A DNA stretch of 64,000 nucleotides from Nitrosarchaeum sp. (GTDB lineage Archaea; Thermoproteota; Nitrososphaeria; Nitrososphaerales; Nitrosopumilaceae). Location: NCBI GenBank assembly GCA_021414365.1, contig JAIOOR010000019.1:26140-90139 (forward strand), in the 5' to 3' direction. Under the pieces are notes generated by a model, which did no database searches, had not been told where the DNA came from, and worked only from the letters and a program-made list of their open reading frames with translations. This document shows positions 27,975 through 36,173 of the stretch, piece after piece; position 1 is the first letter of the stretch, and every line of letters begins with the position of its first letter. Made by a program: the position numbers and the translations under genes.

Positions 27975-28036
27975 GCATGTTTGATGTCTTTTTGCATCTG
28001 TCCCTTTGGGGGATATGATAAAGCCATCAAACAAGC
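27975..28036 (+). repeat. hairpin element 1
   Basis: TGTTTGATG (27978-27986) and CATCAAACA (28025-28033) pair perfectly, with two more pairs after an A-A mismatch. The loop is 38 nt. Ends read GTTTGATGTC ... GCCATCAAACA, like those of element 2. Confidence 0.5.
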
Positions 28037-28267
28037 AAAGCCCTTGCTTTTGTTTATGTTTTCAATTTTAAAAAATTCTTAAAATGAAACATGTCTTGTT
28101 AACTGATCAAAATGGTCAGAAAAAATCATCTAATTTGTATCCATTACATCTGAGCCCAAATACTCATATGCTTGAAAACTCTTTAATTCAGATTTTTCTG
28201 ACATGTTTTTCAAAATAAACACACAATTTCTTTTAATTTACTATGAGATAGTGTTTTTGAGTCATCT

Positions 28268-28333
28268 TGTTTGGCGGCATTCCTACGTTTGCCTTAACCC
28301 GACCATGCCCTAGAATTCTAAGGCCGTCAAACA
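28268..28333 (+). repeat. hairpin element 2
   Basis: TGTTTGGCGGC-type arm (28268-28278) pairs with GCCGTCAAACA (28323-28333), 11 pairs with one G-U. An alternative inner stem GCCTTA (28291-28296)/TAAGGC (28319-28324) competes with it. The terminal sequence matches hairpin 1 except at one or two paired positions. Confidence 0.5.
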
Positions 28334-28375
28334 TGTTTTTCTTTTAAATCCAAAAACTTTTCAAACCTAAAGCCT

Positions 28376-28591
28376 ATGGTTATAGTCACCATGATAATCT
28401 GTAAGGGTGCAAGAAAATTCAATAAATTAGAAAAATGTGATTTCCAATTTAGCGGAAATTGGGGTGAACAAGAACTAGTTGAACATCAAAATCTGCACAA
28501 GTCTCTAGAAAATGAAAATTATTCATGGTTGGGTTTTGACATTTCTCAATCTTTTGGAATTTACAGTGAGCGGGATGGGAAAAGATTCTAA
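28376..28591 (+). CDS. hypothetical protein
   Basis: 71 aa, ATG 30 nt after a TTTTAAAT box. Central SGNWGEQELVEHQNLHKSLEN segment. No motif recognised. The first few residues are hydrophobic and an internal ATG (residue 6) could be used. Confidence 0.5.
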   Translation: MVIVTMIICKGARKFNKLEKCDFQFSGNWGEQELVEHQNLHKSLENENYSWLGFDISQSFGIYSERDGKRF

Positions 28592-28688
28592 AATTTTTAT
28601 CACGATTTTACTAAATGATTGATATTTACACGTAAAATTTTACTAAAAAAAATCAATAATTTTATTCTCATCTATAGTGCATCTTATC

Positions 28689-29231
28689 ATGAGTCAAATT
28701 ACCTCTATTTCTTGGTCTGTGGATAGTTTATTGACTTGGTCTGATTTTAAAGCAGAATTCAATCCTGCATCTTTTGAAGATGCTCACAGTGTTATCAAAT
28801 ATCGTTATACTTGGACTATTAATTCTGAGAATGTTGGAAAACAAATTAGATTTTTTATTGAGAATATTAATTTGACAACTGAGTTTTACCCCCTTCTCTC
28901 TTGGGTAAGGTCATCTCAAGCAACATCTAATTTATTAAAGCATGAGCAAGGACATTTTGATCTTGCAGAATCCCTAAGACCAGAAATTGTAGAACATATT
29001 CAAAATGTGTTTGCTGGAAAAAAATTTCCTACTAGGGGACAAAATCAAGAACAGCAAAAACAATTTGCACGTGAAGACTCTGGTTTAATGATTGCACACG
29101 AAATTGAAAAATGGGAAAAATTTCTTTATGAAAAGCAAGAAGAGTATGATAATTCAACTGATTTTGGGCAAATACTAGAAAAACAGCTAGGATACGATAA
29201 TGTATTTAAAAAATTACGAGATATGATATAA
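28689..29231 (+). CDS. DUF922-like putative zinc metalloprotease
   Basis: 180 aa from the ATG at 28689 (a GTG at 28677 is possible, but a TAATTTTATT box fits the ATG as leaderless). The signature LLKHEQGHFDLAE is an HExxH-type zinc motif (His-Glu-Gln-Gly-His) as in DUF922 proteins, which open with a SWSxxxxLTWxDFK-like segment as here. DUF922 proteins are usually secreted; no signal peptide is seen here, so this copy is probably cytoplasmic. Substrate unknown. Confidence 0.7.
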   Translation: MSQITSISWSVDSLLTWSDFKAEFNPASFEDAHSVIKYRYTWTINSENVGKQIRFFIENINLTTEFYPLLSWVRSSQATSNLLKHEQGHFDLAESLRPEIVEHIQNVFAGKKFPTRGQNQEQQKQFAREDSGLMIAHEIEKWEKFLYEKQEEYDNSTDFGQILEKQLGYDNVFKKLRDMI

Positions 29232-29289
29232 CTCTCTTTTTTTAACTCTTAATAGTCTTGATTTATTTTCCTGTTTTAGTATTTTTTTC

Positions 29290-29550
29290 TTACCGTTTAA
29301 TCATTTTGTTTTCAGGAATTGAGTTAATGTAATTTACAAGACTACGATAATATTTTAAATGAAAATCCAAATCACTGATTTCTGTCTGCTTTAATTTTTC
29401 TAGTTCAGGCCCAAAGTCTCGTTTGTCTGATTGTATATGATTCAATGTGTTCTCATTTATTTCAATCATGTGAAATAGACTACGTAATACTTCTTCTTTT
29501 GTCAATGTTTTATCGCATGATCTTTTCAGTAATGATTCAACCCAATCCAT
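29290..29550 (-). CDS. hypothetical protein
   Basis: 86 aa, helical, with KRDFGPELEKLKQTEISDLDF in the middle and a basic end. No motif. Converges with the DUF922-like gene. Function unknown. Confidence 0.55.
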   Translation of the reverse strand: MDWVESLLKRSCDKTLTKEEVLRSLFHMIEINENTLNHIQSDKRDFGPELEKLKQTEISDLDFHLKYYRSLVNYINSIPENKMIKR

Positions 29551-29650
29551 GTTTTTTTATTTTAAAAATTGTTATTTGTATTCCTGAATGTATCTTTTCT
29601 AACCTTTACTGTAATTTTGTTTAGTATGTTTTTATTTGAAAAAGGCAAAT

Positions 29651-29782
29651 CTAGCCTTTTTTTTCTTTTTTCTTTTTATCCATTATCTCTTGATTCCTCT
29701 CTATGTCTGAATGAATTTCTACGTGATCATACAATGCTTCTTTTGAATCAAAAATCTGTTCACAATAATAACACTGGTGCAT
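29651..29782 (-). CDS. C2H2 zinc-finger microprotein
   Basis: ATG at 29782, 43 aa. C-x2-C-x12-H-x3-H (CYYCEQIFDSKEALYDHVEIH split as Cys4, Cys7, His20, His24), a textbook classical zinc finger, then a Lys-rich tail. The opposite strand has a longer open frame (29569-29838) that is a low-complexity shadow. Single C2H2 fingers of this size are found in Thaumarchaeota. It probably binds nucleic acid or protein. Confidence 0.65.
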   Translation of the reverse strand: MHQCYYCEQIFDSKEALYDHVEIHSDIERNQEIMDKKKKEKKG

Positions 29783-29884
29783 TCCTTGCTTACGTCGATC
29801 TTAAATTAAATACTTTCTCTATGTTCACGCCTAATTAAAATACACATGAATAGTGAATTAAATTTCTAAAGGTCTGAAATGGAA

Positions 29885-30208
29885 TTAATGAGTCTCTAAT
29901 CTTATTTCAGTATTGCATGCTGGCAATCTTCCTGATTCTTTTTTGAATTCTTCAATTAATTGTACTTGGCGCTCTTTTGGATTATCTGTAAATTCTCGCT
30001 GATATGACTGGGTTTTTTGTTTGCATTCATTTCCTTCAAATTCTGTATCTACATATGATGTGAATGTTTTTTCTAAATTATCACTCTCTCCTATGAAAAT
30101 CACATCTTTGTTTCTGTTGTACAAAACATACACACCTGGAACTGCTTTGACAAATTTGGCGCTATCTAGCCAAACTCTCATTTTATCTTCTAATAACTCC
30201 ATAATCAT
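29885..30208 (-). CDS. GIY-YIG-like domain protein
   Basis: 107 aa. The paired motif is Gly25-Val26-Tyr27 (PGVYVLYN) and Phe38-Ile39-Gly40 (VIFIGESDNL), spaced as in GIY-YIG nucleases. The catalytic Arg that normally follows the second motif appears as Lys (NLEKTF), so nuclease activity is doubtful. It is divergent from the XPD-like helicase, sharing a 90-bp promoter region. Confidence 0.6.
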   Translation of the reverse strand: MIMELLEDKMRVWLDSAKFVKAVPGVYVLYNRNKDVIFIGESDNLEKTFTSYVDTEFEGNECKQKTQSYQREFTDNPKERQVQLIEEFKKESGRLPACNTEIRLETH

Positions 30209-30269
30209 TTATGTTATTACTGGTATTAAACTACATTGCATAATCGTGATAATACTAGAACCTTCATAC

Positions 30270-30278
30270 TTTTAATAT
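30270..30278 (+). promoter_or_regulatory. TATA box of the helicase gene
   Basis: TTTTAATAT. Its TTTAATAT core is centred at 30274.5, 25.5 nt before the CTG at 30300. The same spacing separates the cbtB TATA box from its ATG, so transcription should begin at the CTG. Confidence 0.5.
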
Positions 30279-30299
30279 TAAAGAAAAACAGATTGAATC

Positions 30300-31979
30300 C
30301 TGTCTCTTTTAGAAAAATTTCCAGAACAATTTTCTCCCCGTGATATTCAAAAAGAGATCATCTCTGAAATCGAAGAGAAACTAAATTCTGGTTACAAGAA
30401 AATTATTCTATGCGCTCCAACAGGTGTTGGAAAGTCACTAGTTGGTGCCACCATTGCAAGATATTTTGATAGCTCATTTACTATAACTGCTTCAAAACAT
30501 CTTCAGGATCAATACATCAAAGATATCCCATTTCTAAAACCCGTTAAAGGAAAACAAAATTTTCCCTGTCTGAAAATGATGGAGTTAGAAAAAGTAGATA
30601 ATCCTAGAAGAGCCATGAGATGGGGATTAACATGTGATAAAGGACAATGTCAAGAAAGAATCAACAAAAACGGCAAGGAGATAGTTGAAATCTGCAAATT
30701 CAAGCCCACGATAAAACAAGTAGATGACCATACTCAAGAAGCGGAATCTTGCCATTACTATCTTCAAAAATATGATGCACTTGTTTCAAAACACTCTCTT
30801 TGGAATTATCATGCTTTTTTTCAAATAATGAAATTCAACAGAAAACTTTTTGAGGATTATCTAAATAGAAAAGTCTCGATATTTGATGAGGCTCATAAAA
30901 TAGAAGACCAAATAATGCAGTTTATTGGATTTGACATATTTGGTGGTCAGGTAGAAGAATGTAACCTCAATGCCACAAAATATGATTTTACAGATTTAGA
31001 TTCAATGATACAGCTAATTGATGACATAGCATATGCATATGCCAAAAAAATCAAGGATATCAAAGAGAGCAGTTCACATCAAAATGAACCTGATTATGAG
31101 TCTGTTACAAGACTAGAGAGAAGATATGACAGAGCAGCTCAAGCTAAAATCGATATACTTGCCAACAAGAATAATTTTGTAGTAAATGATCCAGTTGAGG
31201 ATCTCAACGGAAATTTCAGAACAATCTCTGTAAAGCCAATCGATGTTTCATCTTTTGCTAATTCATTTTTTACCACTGAATATCAAATATTTATGTCTGC
31301 AACAATTGATAGGTTTAGTTTTTGTGAAAATATGGGTTTGAAACAAGATGATGTTGCATTTATTGATACACCGAAATCTCCATTTCCAATCGAACATCGA
31401 AGAATTGATCTTCTAAACATTAAGCGATTAAGCTATGGTTCAACTGAAGATGATGAGCTTGAAGTGATAAAAACGATTGATAGGATAATGGATGAGCATT
31501 CAACTGAGAGGGGACTGATATTGACCTCATCTATACCACGCTGCCAAAAAATTCTACGATATCTATCACCAAAAAATACTCAACGAATTAGAATTTGTCA
31601 TAGCTATAACAAAGATGGCAAAACACAGGATGAGATTATTACTGAACACGCTGCTGATCCTACAGGAGTGTTGCTTTCCTCTTCATTGTGGGAAGGTGTT
31701 GATCTTAAAGATGATTTGTCTCGATTTCAAATTATTGCAAAAGTGCCATATCCAAACTATAAAGAAAAAAGAACAAAAGCAAAAATGGATAAATTTCCTT
31801 TGTGGTATACTGCTCAAACTCTAACTAAACTACTTCAAGGATTTGGACGCTCAATTAGAAGTGAGGATGATTGGGCAAGAACATATGTGCTTGATACTGC
31901 AGCCAACAACGTATTTTTCAAAGCTCAAAAAATGATTCCTCGTGCATATTATGATGTATTAGGTATAGAAAATTTGTAA
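30300..31979 (+). CDS. XPD/Rad3-family Fe-S DNA helicase, probable CTG start
   Basis: 559 aa SF2 helicase. Walker A CAPTGVGKSLVG (about residues 38-49), DEAH box Asp196-His199 in SIFDEAHKIED, and C-terminal motifs SSLWEGVDLKDD and QGFGRSIRSEDDW. Cys90, Cys112, Cys132 and Cys151 (plus Cys117) lie between motifs I and II, where XPD holds its 4Fe-4S cluster. In-frame TGA at 30294 and no ATG, GTG or TTG before residue 93, which would drop Walker A. CTG at 30300 is at the expected transcription start. Likely role: DNA repair or transcription-coupled unwinding. Confidence 0.88.
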   Translation: MSLLEKFPEQFSPRDIQKEIISEIEEKLNSGYKKIILCAPTGVGKSLVGATIARYFDSSFTITASKHLQDQYIKDIPFLKPVKGKQNFPCLKMMELEKVDNPRRAMRWGLTCDKGQCQERINKNGKEIVEICKFKPTIKQVDDHTQEAESCHYYLQKYDALVSKHSLWNYHAFFQIMKFNRKLFEDYLNRKVSIFDEAHKIEDQIMQFIGFDIFGGQVEECNLNATKYDFTDLDSMIQLIDDIAYAYAKKIKDIKESSSHQNEPDYESVTRLERRYDRAAQAKIDILANKNNFVVNDPVEDLNGNFRTISVKPIDVSSFANSFFTTEYQIFMSATIDRFSFCENMGLKQDDVAFIDTPKSPFPIEHRRIDLLNIKRLSYGSTEDDELEVIKTIDRIMDEHSTERGLILTSSIPRCQKILRYLSPKNTQRIRICHSYNKDGKTQDEIITEHAADPTGVLLSSSLWEGVDLKDDLSRFQIIAKVPYPNYKEKRTKAKMDKFPLWYTAQTLTKLLQGFGRSIRSEDDWARTYVLDTAANNVFFKAQKMIPRAYYDVLGIENL

Positions 31980-32113
31980 TACATTGCCACTTATACTATA
32001 ATCATTTTTGAATTAATTCTAAACTCTTTTCGTGGTCAAATACTTTAATTCATAATTCTTGTAGAAAATCAACAATTCGATAATAATTTAACCACGAAAA
32101 AATAGATAAAACT

Positions 32114-32296
32114 ATGGAAGAATCTTCAATCAAGATACTATATGATAACAAAGATGCAAAATGCAAAAATTCTGAATGTGGTCATACTATGGAATCACAC
32201 CTGCATTTTAAAAACATCAAAGAAGACAGAATACCTTTGATATACTGCTCTGAATGTAGGGCACAAGGTCAAGAATGTAAACTAACAAAATTTTGA
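32114..32296 (+). CDS. small zinc-binding protein
   Basis: 60 aa. C-x4-C-x-H (CKNSECGH), then H-x-H, then C-x2-C (YCSECRA) and a final Cys. Probably one zinc site. No recognised family. Located after the helicase, with its own upstream region of about 130 bp. Confidence 0.6.
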   Translation: MEESSIKILYDNKDAKCKNSECGHTMESHLHFKNIKEDRIPLIYCSECRAQGQECKLTKF

Positions 32297-32633
32297 TGAC
32301 AATCAAGAATTAAACCCCAAAAACCTTTAGATTTTAAACTCTTTTTAGATTTAGGCTCATTTTAAACAAAATTCGTGCTTGTAAGGTTTACTTTTAATCA
32401 ATCTTTAGTAGACAAAAGATTACAAAATAAAATACTTGTAATACAAATTTTGACATTATTTTAGCCCTTTTGGTACCTCATTTTGTTAGTTTCCTTTTTT
32501 AATATTAGAACTGTTTTTTGTAAAAAATAATTTATATTTTTGCATGGACTTATGCTTGAATTCCATTAAAATAATGTACTTCACACACCTCGACCTGTTA
32601 TTTGTATAATGTTTGAATATATCGGGGAAGTTT

Positions 32634-32651
32634 TATCAAATCGGTTAGATA
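32634..32651. repeat. dispersed palindrome, copy 1
   Basis: TATCAAATCGGTTAGATA. Near-palindromic 18-mer related to copies at 37529 and 38073, all followed by CTC. Confidence 0.5.
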
Positions 32652-32687
32652 CTCCACCTTAGATTCAATTCCACGGGGACTCAGCTA

Positions 32688-32708
32688 CCATTTTGGGGAC
32701 AAAAGTGG
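32688..32708 (+). ncRNA. small hairpin with GNRA tetraloop
   Basis: CCATTTTG (32688-32695), loop GGGA, then CAAAAGTGG (32700-32708): eight pairs with one bulged G. GGGA is a GNRA loop, a sign of RNA-level structure. It lies just before the end of the convergent gene at 32752. Could equally be a terminator stem. Confidence 0.3.
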
Positions 32709-32751
32709 ACGCAAATATGCCCATTAAAAAATTAGATGCAAATAGAAGATA

Positions 32752-33519
32752 TCAAAATGGAAATTTGTTATCTTTGACAGTTGTTCCAGAAGGCGAACCA
32801 AATATTGCCATTTGCACTACTGCTTTAAACGAATATTTACCTAGAATCACCTGAATTGGTAAAACCCACACATAGAATCCTAACAGTGAGATATCCAGAT
32901 TAAAAAAAGTAGGATTTGGAATAGATGTCGGATTAAGCATTATTGGCGGAATATGTTCTTGATAAGATTGGAGAATCATTGCAGTAAATGCATAGCCAAA
33001 TGTCAAAAACACAAAACAAAAGAAGATTATATTAAATCTGTTTCCAATTTTACCATGTCTTAGTTTTTGATGAATCATAAACCCTGGAACAAAGTATAGA
33101 ATGAATATTCCTACAATAGAATTTAAAACATCAATTCCAAGATCATATGAAGACTCTTTTTGAAGCTCTAACATGACAAAGATTACCAACACTGAGATTA
33201 TTTCTATTGTCAGTCCTATTTTGAATTCCTTGCTTGAAAGATCATCTTTGATTTTTTGCATTATTTTCAGTCTTACATTTATTATTTTATGCTCTGTTTT
33301 GACATATTTGGAATTTGCAAATACTTTAATTCCAAAACCAATTATTCCAAGAAGTATTATCACATAAAGTATATTTTCAAATGATTCTTCATATGACAGA
33401 ATTACATACCAAACTAGCAAAGAGATAAGCACAAATTGGAAAAAAAGTATCGGAACTATCATAATCCAATTCAAGGCGATACTGGAATCATCATCATGAA
33501 TTTCATACGGTAATGACAT
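32752..33519 (-). CDS. polytopic membrane protein
   Basis: 255 aa with about six to seven hydrophobic helices from residue 15 on (ILFFQFVLISLLVWYVIL; ILYVIILLGIIGF; FVLISVLVIFVML-like; GIFILYFVPGFMI; IIFFCFVFLTFGYAF; LGFYVWVLPIQVIL). No transporter signature recognised. N-terminus is short and cytoplasmic by charge. A GGCTTGAACC-type motif occurs about 115 nt upstream, shared with two neighbouring genes. Confidence 0.6.
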   Translation of the reverse strand: MSLPYEIHDDDSSIALNWIMIVPILFFQFVLISLLVWYVILSYEESFENILYVIILLGIIGFGIKVFANSKYVKTEHKIINVRLKIMQKIKDDLSSKEFKIGLTIEIISVLVIFVMLELQKESSYDLGIDVLNSIVGIFILYFVPGFMIHQKLRHGKIGNRFNIIFFCFVFLTFGYAFTAMILQSYQEHIPPIMLNPTSIPNPTFFNLDISLLGFYVWVLPIQVILGKYSFKAVVQMAIFGSPSGTTVKDNKFPF

Positions 33520-33607
33520 AACTAAATTCCAGATTTTGCTTATAATTTCCTAGCTAGAAGCTCTTTTGACTGTCATAAGGAATGATTCCAGGCTCAATTA
33601 CAAAAAA

Positions 33608-33652
33608 CCCATCAAAGGTTATGAGCCCGTCAAGGCTTGAACCTTTCTTGGG
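33608..33652. repeat. imperfect hairpin upstream of the membrane-protein gene
   Basis: CCCATCAAAGGTT (33608-33620) pairs with AACCTTTCTTGGG (33640-33652) at 11 of 13 positions; an inner GAGCC/GGCTT stem forms in the loop, and GGCTCA (33591-33596)/TGAGCC is a competing pairing. Its right arm is the first copy of the GGCTTGAACC motif. Confidence 0.4.
33634..33652 (-). repeat. GGCTTGAACC motif, copy 1
   Basis: GGCTTGAACCTTTCTTGGG on the plus strand; related copies at 36059 and 37460. All three lie 50-115 nt upstream of minus-strand accessory genes. Confidence 0.4.
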
Positions 33653-33788
33653 AATATTTATGATTCAAAAAAATATGTAAGTTAAGAGCTTTGAGAATAC
33701 ATTTTATGTCTAAAATTAGTTAAATTTACAAGTTTTATAGCATACTTTGAGTCAAATTCTTCAATTCCAACTTAATGTAAAAATTTGA

Positions 33789-35057
33789 TTATAATGTAAA
33801 TATTCTATCAAATTGTTCTGGAAGTTTCAAATTTGAGGAATTATTTTTAATCATTCGTTCTCCAAAAAAATATTCGTTGGTATTCTCATTAAACTCTTCA
33901 GTAGTAAATAAAACTGCAGAAATTTTTGGATTTGATTTCAATTCATCTTCTGCCCAAATCACTGCTTGCTGAAAATCTCTTGGAAACATACCTTCCATTA
34001 ATTCCGAAATTCCAATGCTGACAATACCTGGAATTGAAGCATCGATTTGATGATTTGCAATTCTTATGGCATCTATGATGGAAGTAAATCTATCTGGAAG
34101 CTTTCTAGTAGAAGATGAGAACCCATGGAATTCTGTAACGCATGATTTTCCATTTAGATTACTTATACCACTCCTATATTGAAAGAAACTTTCTCCTTTT
34201 CTAAGTAGACCCAGATATTCTTCATTGCCAATACGTTTTCTTAATGCAGTGTCTATTAGGTCAAATAATGAATTCATTCCCACATTCAATATCTGCTCTT
34301 TTGGGATATATGGTAAATCCGTAGTAATAATGTCTGATTTGTCTTTGCAAATCAAATAAAGATATACATCAAAATCAGGAAATTCGAATTTTCCTGCATT
34401 TCCTTCGTTAATTTTTTCAATGACTTTATTTTTTGCTTTATCAGCTAAATCATCTTCAATTTGATCAGTTCTTTTAAAATTTACAAATATGAAGAAATAC
34501 TTCTGATCCAAAGTTAATTTTTTAACCACCTCATCCCAAATTTTTTGAAAATATTCATAATTCAAATTATCTTTTTTTGTAGTAGGATCTTTTTTCTTAC
34601 AATCTAACTGCACATTATCATTTATCAATAAATCAGGCGTAGGAGAAGTGTTTTCTTTAAGAAATTCTACTTTCTGGCCTTTTTTGACAAGATAACTTGC
34701 AATACGTATTTCATAGATTATTTTATCTGCTTTTTGATATCCTGAAGTGATCAACTCTTGAATTTTTTCATCTATACCAACAACATGCTTGTTTTGAAGT
34801 AATTCAATGTCTAATCCAAGAACAATCAATTTTGCCATATTTTTAGTAATTTTATTTGTTCTAAGTTTAGAGCCTTCATCATAATCATTTTTTGCATCGT
34901 GTAAAAATCGAATAAAGGGATGAAAATCCATGTTTTTTCCAAAATTTTTTTCAAATTTTTGTTCTTCATCATTTAATTTGTCATGAGGCAAGATATTTCG
35001 AATTCTATGATATTGCCCTAAACCAGAATCGAATTTCAGATTCATGTTTTCATACAT
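33789..35057 (-). CDS. PD-(D/E)XK-like protein of unknown role
   Basis: 422 aa soluble protein. Residues 110-156 resemble the restriction-endonuclease fold: Glu116 in YEIRIASYLVKKGQKV, then Pro141-Asp142 in PTPDLLIND, then Asp152-Cys-Lys154 in VQLDCKKK. This is the E ... PD ... (D/E)XK order. The remaining 270 residues are strand/helix mixed without known motif. It stands in the accessory region beside the cyclase-like gene, 154 bp away, with its own promoter region. A stand-alone nuclease of a defence or repair system is possible. Confidence 0.55.
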   Translation of the reverse strand: MYENMNLKFDSGLGQYHRIRNILPHDKLNDEEQKFEKNFGKNMDFHPFIRFLHDAKNDYDEGSKLRTNKITKNMAKLIVLGLDIELLQNKHVVGIDEKIQELITSGYQKADKIIYEIRIASYLVKKGQKVEFLKENTSPTPDLLINDNVQLDCKKKDPTTKKDNLNYEYFQKIWDEVVKKLTLDQKYFFIFVNFKRTDQIEDDLADKAKNKVIEKINEGNAGKFEFPDFDVYLYLICKDKSDIITTDLPYIPKEQILNVGMNSLFDLIDTALRKRIGNEEYLGLLRKGESFFQYRSGISNLNGKSCVTEFHGFSSSTRKLPDRFTSIIDAIRIANHQIDASIPGIVSIGISELMEGMFPRDFQQAVIWAEDELKSNPKISAVLFTTEEFNENTNEYFFGERMIKNNSSNLKLPEQFDRIFTL

Positions 35058-35211
35058 TTCTGGAAAGTAATAAAATGATCAAAGATTTTGAGGCTAAAAT
35101 CTAATTTTAGAAATATGTTTCGAGTACTTCCTAAGAGTTTTGAAAGTATGAATTATGGCTAAAACAAATTAAATTTTCTGTTTTGAAAAAGATTTTGGGT
35201 GTAAAATACAA

Positions 35212-35955
35212 TCAATTTTCTTTATAATTTTTAGGGTTTAACACATATAGAAAATCTAAGGTGTTTTTCCATTTTTCAATACCGTCTACATCATCTGAGT
35301 GTTCTAATTTATCATGAGCATATTCGATCATTGTCATTTTGACATAAGACTTCCATGTTTCAAAATCATTATCCAATTCTATAGCAAATGTATTGTAAGG
35401 TTTTCCTGATTTCATCGGAACATTATATTTTACAAAAGCTCCACGAAACATGTCGGGGGATTCACTTTGTAGTCTTGTAAGCCCCCCATAAGCACTTGGA
35501 CAAGTAAATACTCCAATCCAATCTCCTTTTTCATAATACTGTGCAGCTTCATCAATAGCAGGTCCAAGTATCATGTTTGGTGATTCATAAAATTCTCCAA
35601 TACTTATGCATCCTCTTAAGTAAATGTCAATAGCCATTGCACCTGCAACTAACATTTTTGCAGCAAAAGCAGTTGCCATCAATAAATCCTGAATATTTTT
35701 AGAATTTACAACAAAGATTATGGTATCTGAAAATGCAAACATTTTGTATGTTGAATTCCATTCTTTTCCTCTGGGAACAAAATTTTCCTTGAATGTTTCA
35801 ACTAATAATTCCCAATTTGCTAATACAGAATCGGCATTTTTCCCTTTCCAGGAACCTTTTGTTCCCAATGAGTCAAGTAAAAGCACAGCACCATAATTTT
35901 TCTTATATTTTTTAGATTTTGTGTTTTTCTTAGATTTTGCGTCTTTTCTAGCCAC
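35212..35955 (-). CDS. class III nucleotide-cyclase-like protein
   Basis: 247 aa. After a Lys-rich start of 20 residues, the class III cyclase order is visible: Asp28 in LLLDSLGTKG (first metal Asp), Asp77 in FAFSDTIIFV (second metal Asp), RGCISIGEF (residues 114-122, like the RIGIHTGE strand) and LGPAIDEAAQYYEKG (131-144, like GxxVNxAARL). It then has GDWIGVFTCP. Product nucleotide cannot be told. The next upstream gene (36174) encodes a one-TM protein. Cyclase plus membrane effector is the Pycsar layout, but the two genes are 218 bp apart and the pairing is my inference. Confidence 0.55.
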   Translation of the reverse strand: MARKDAKSKKNTKSKKYKKNYGAVLLLDSLGTKGSWKGKNADSVLANWELLVETFKENFVPRGKEWNSTYKMFAFSDTIIFVVNSKNIQDLLMATAFAAKMLVAGAMAIDIYLRGCISIGEFYESPNMILGPAIDEAAQYYEKGDWIGVFTCPSAYGGLTRLQSESPDMFRGAFVKYNVPMKSGKPYNTFAIELDNDFETWKSYVKMTMIEYAHDKLEHSDDVDGIEKWKNTLDFLYVLNPKNYKEN

Positions 35956-36058
35956 GATTTAGAATATGAGTTTACTAATGTATTAAAAGTTACAGATTTG
36001 TGATTTCATTCCTAAAATCCCTGTTTTAGAAATAGATTTTGAGTGTAGAATCTTAAAG

Positions 36059-36077
36059 GGCTTGAACCATTTTTGGA
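36059..36077 (-). repeat. GGCTTGAACC motif, copy 2
   Basis: GGCTTGAACCATTTTTGGA, 104 nt upstream of the cyclase-like gene start. Confidence 0.4.
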
Positions 36078-36173
36078 GATAAAATGAGATGCAAAATTTA
36101 ATCTTTCAAAGGAACTAGATTTTAGTTCAAAAATTTAATTCAAATATTAGCAAGTTTGTATCCCAAATGGTTT

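Larger units (their letters stand above)
27928..28375. other. 450-bp gene-free stretch with two related hairpins
   Basis: I find no convincing reading frame. The stretch holds two long inverted repeats (27975-28036 and 28268-28333) whose ends resemble each other, and a TTTTAAAT box near 28342 serving the gene at 28376. Confidence 0.5.
32297..32751. other. 455-bp gene-free stretch
   Basis: No convincing reading frame. It holds a TTTATATT box near 32530, one copy of the dispersed palindrome (32634-32651) and a small hairpin with a GNRA-type loop (32688-32708). It may carry an untranslated RNA, or be a 3' region for the convergent genes on both sides. Confidence 0.4.

Noticed and set aside
29569..29838. 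Plus-strand 89-aa ORF
   Set aside because: Low-complexity Phe/Leu/Ser composition; the minus strand holds a clean C2H2 finger in the same place.
30576..31979. Helicase starting at its first ATG
   Set aside because: That start would remove Walker A and the first Cys of the Fe-S set, both encoded in the same frame upstream.
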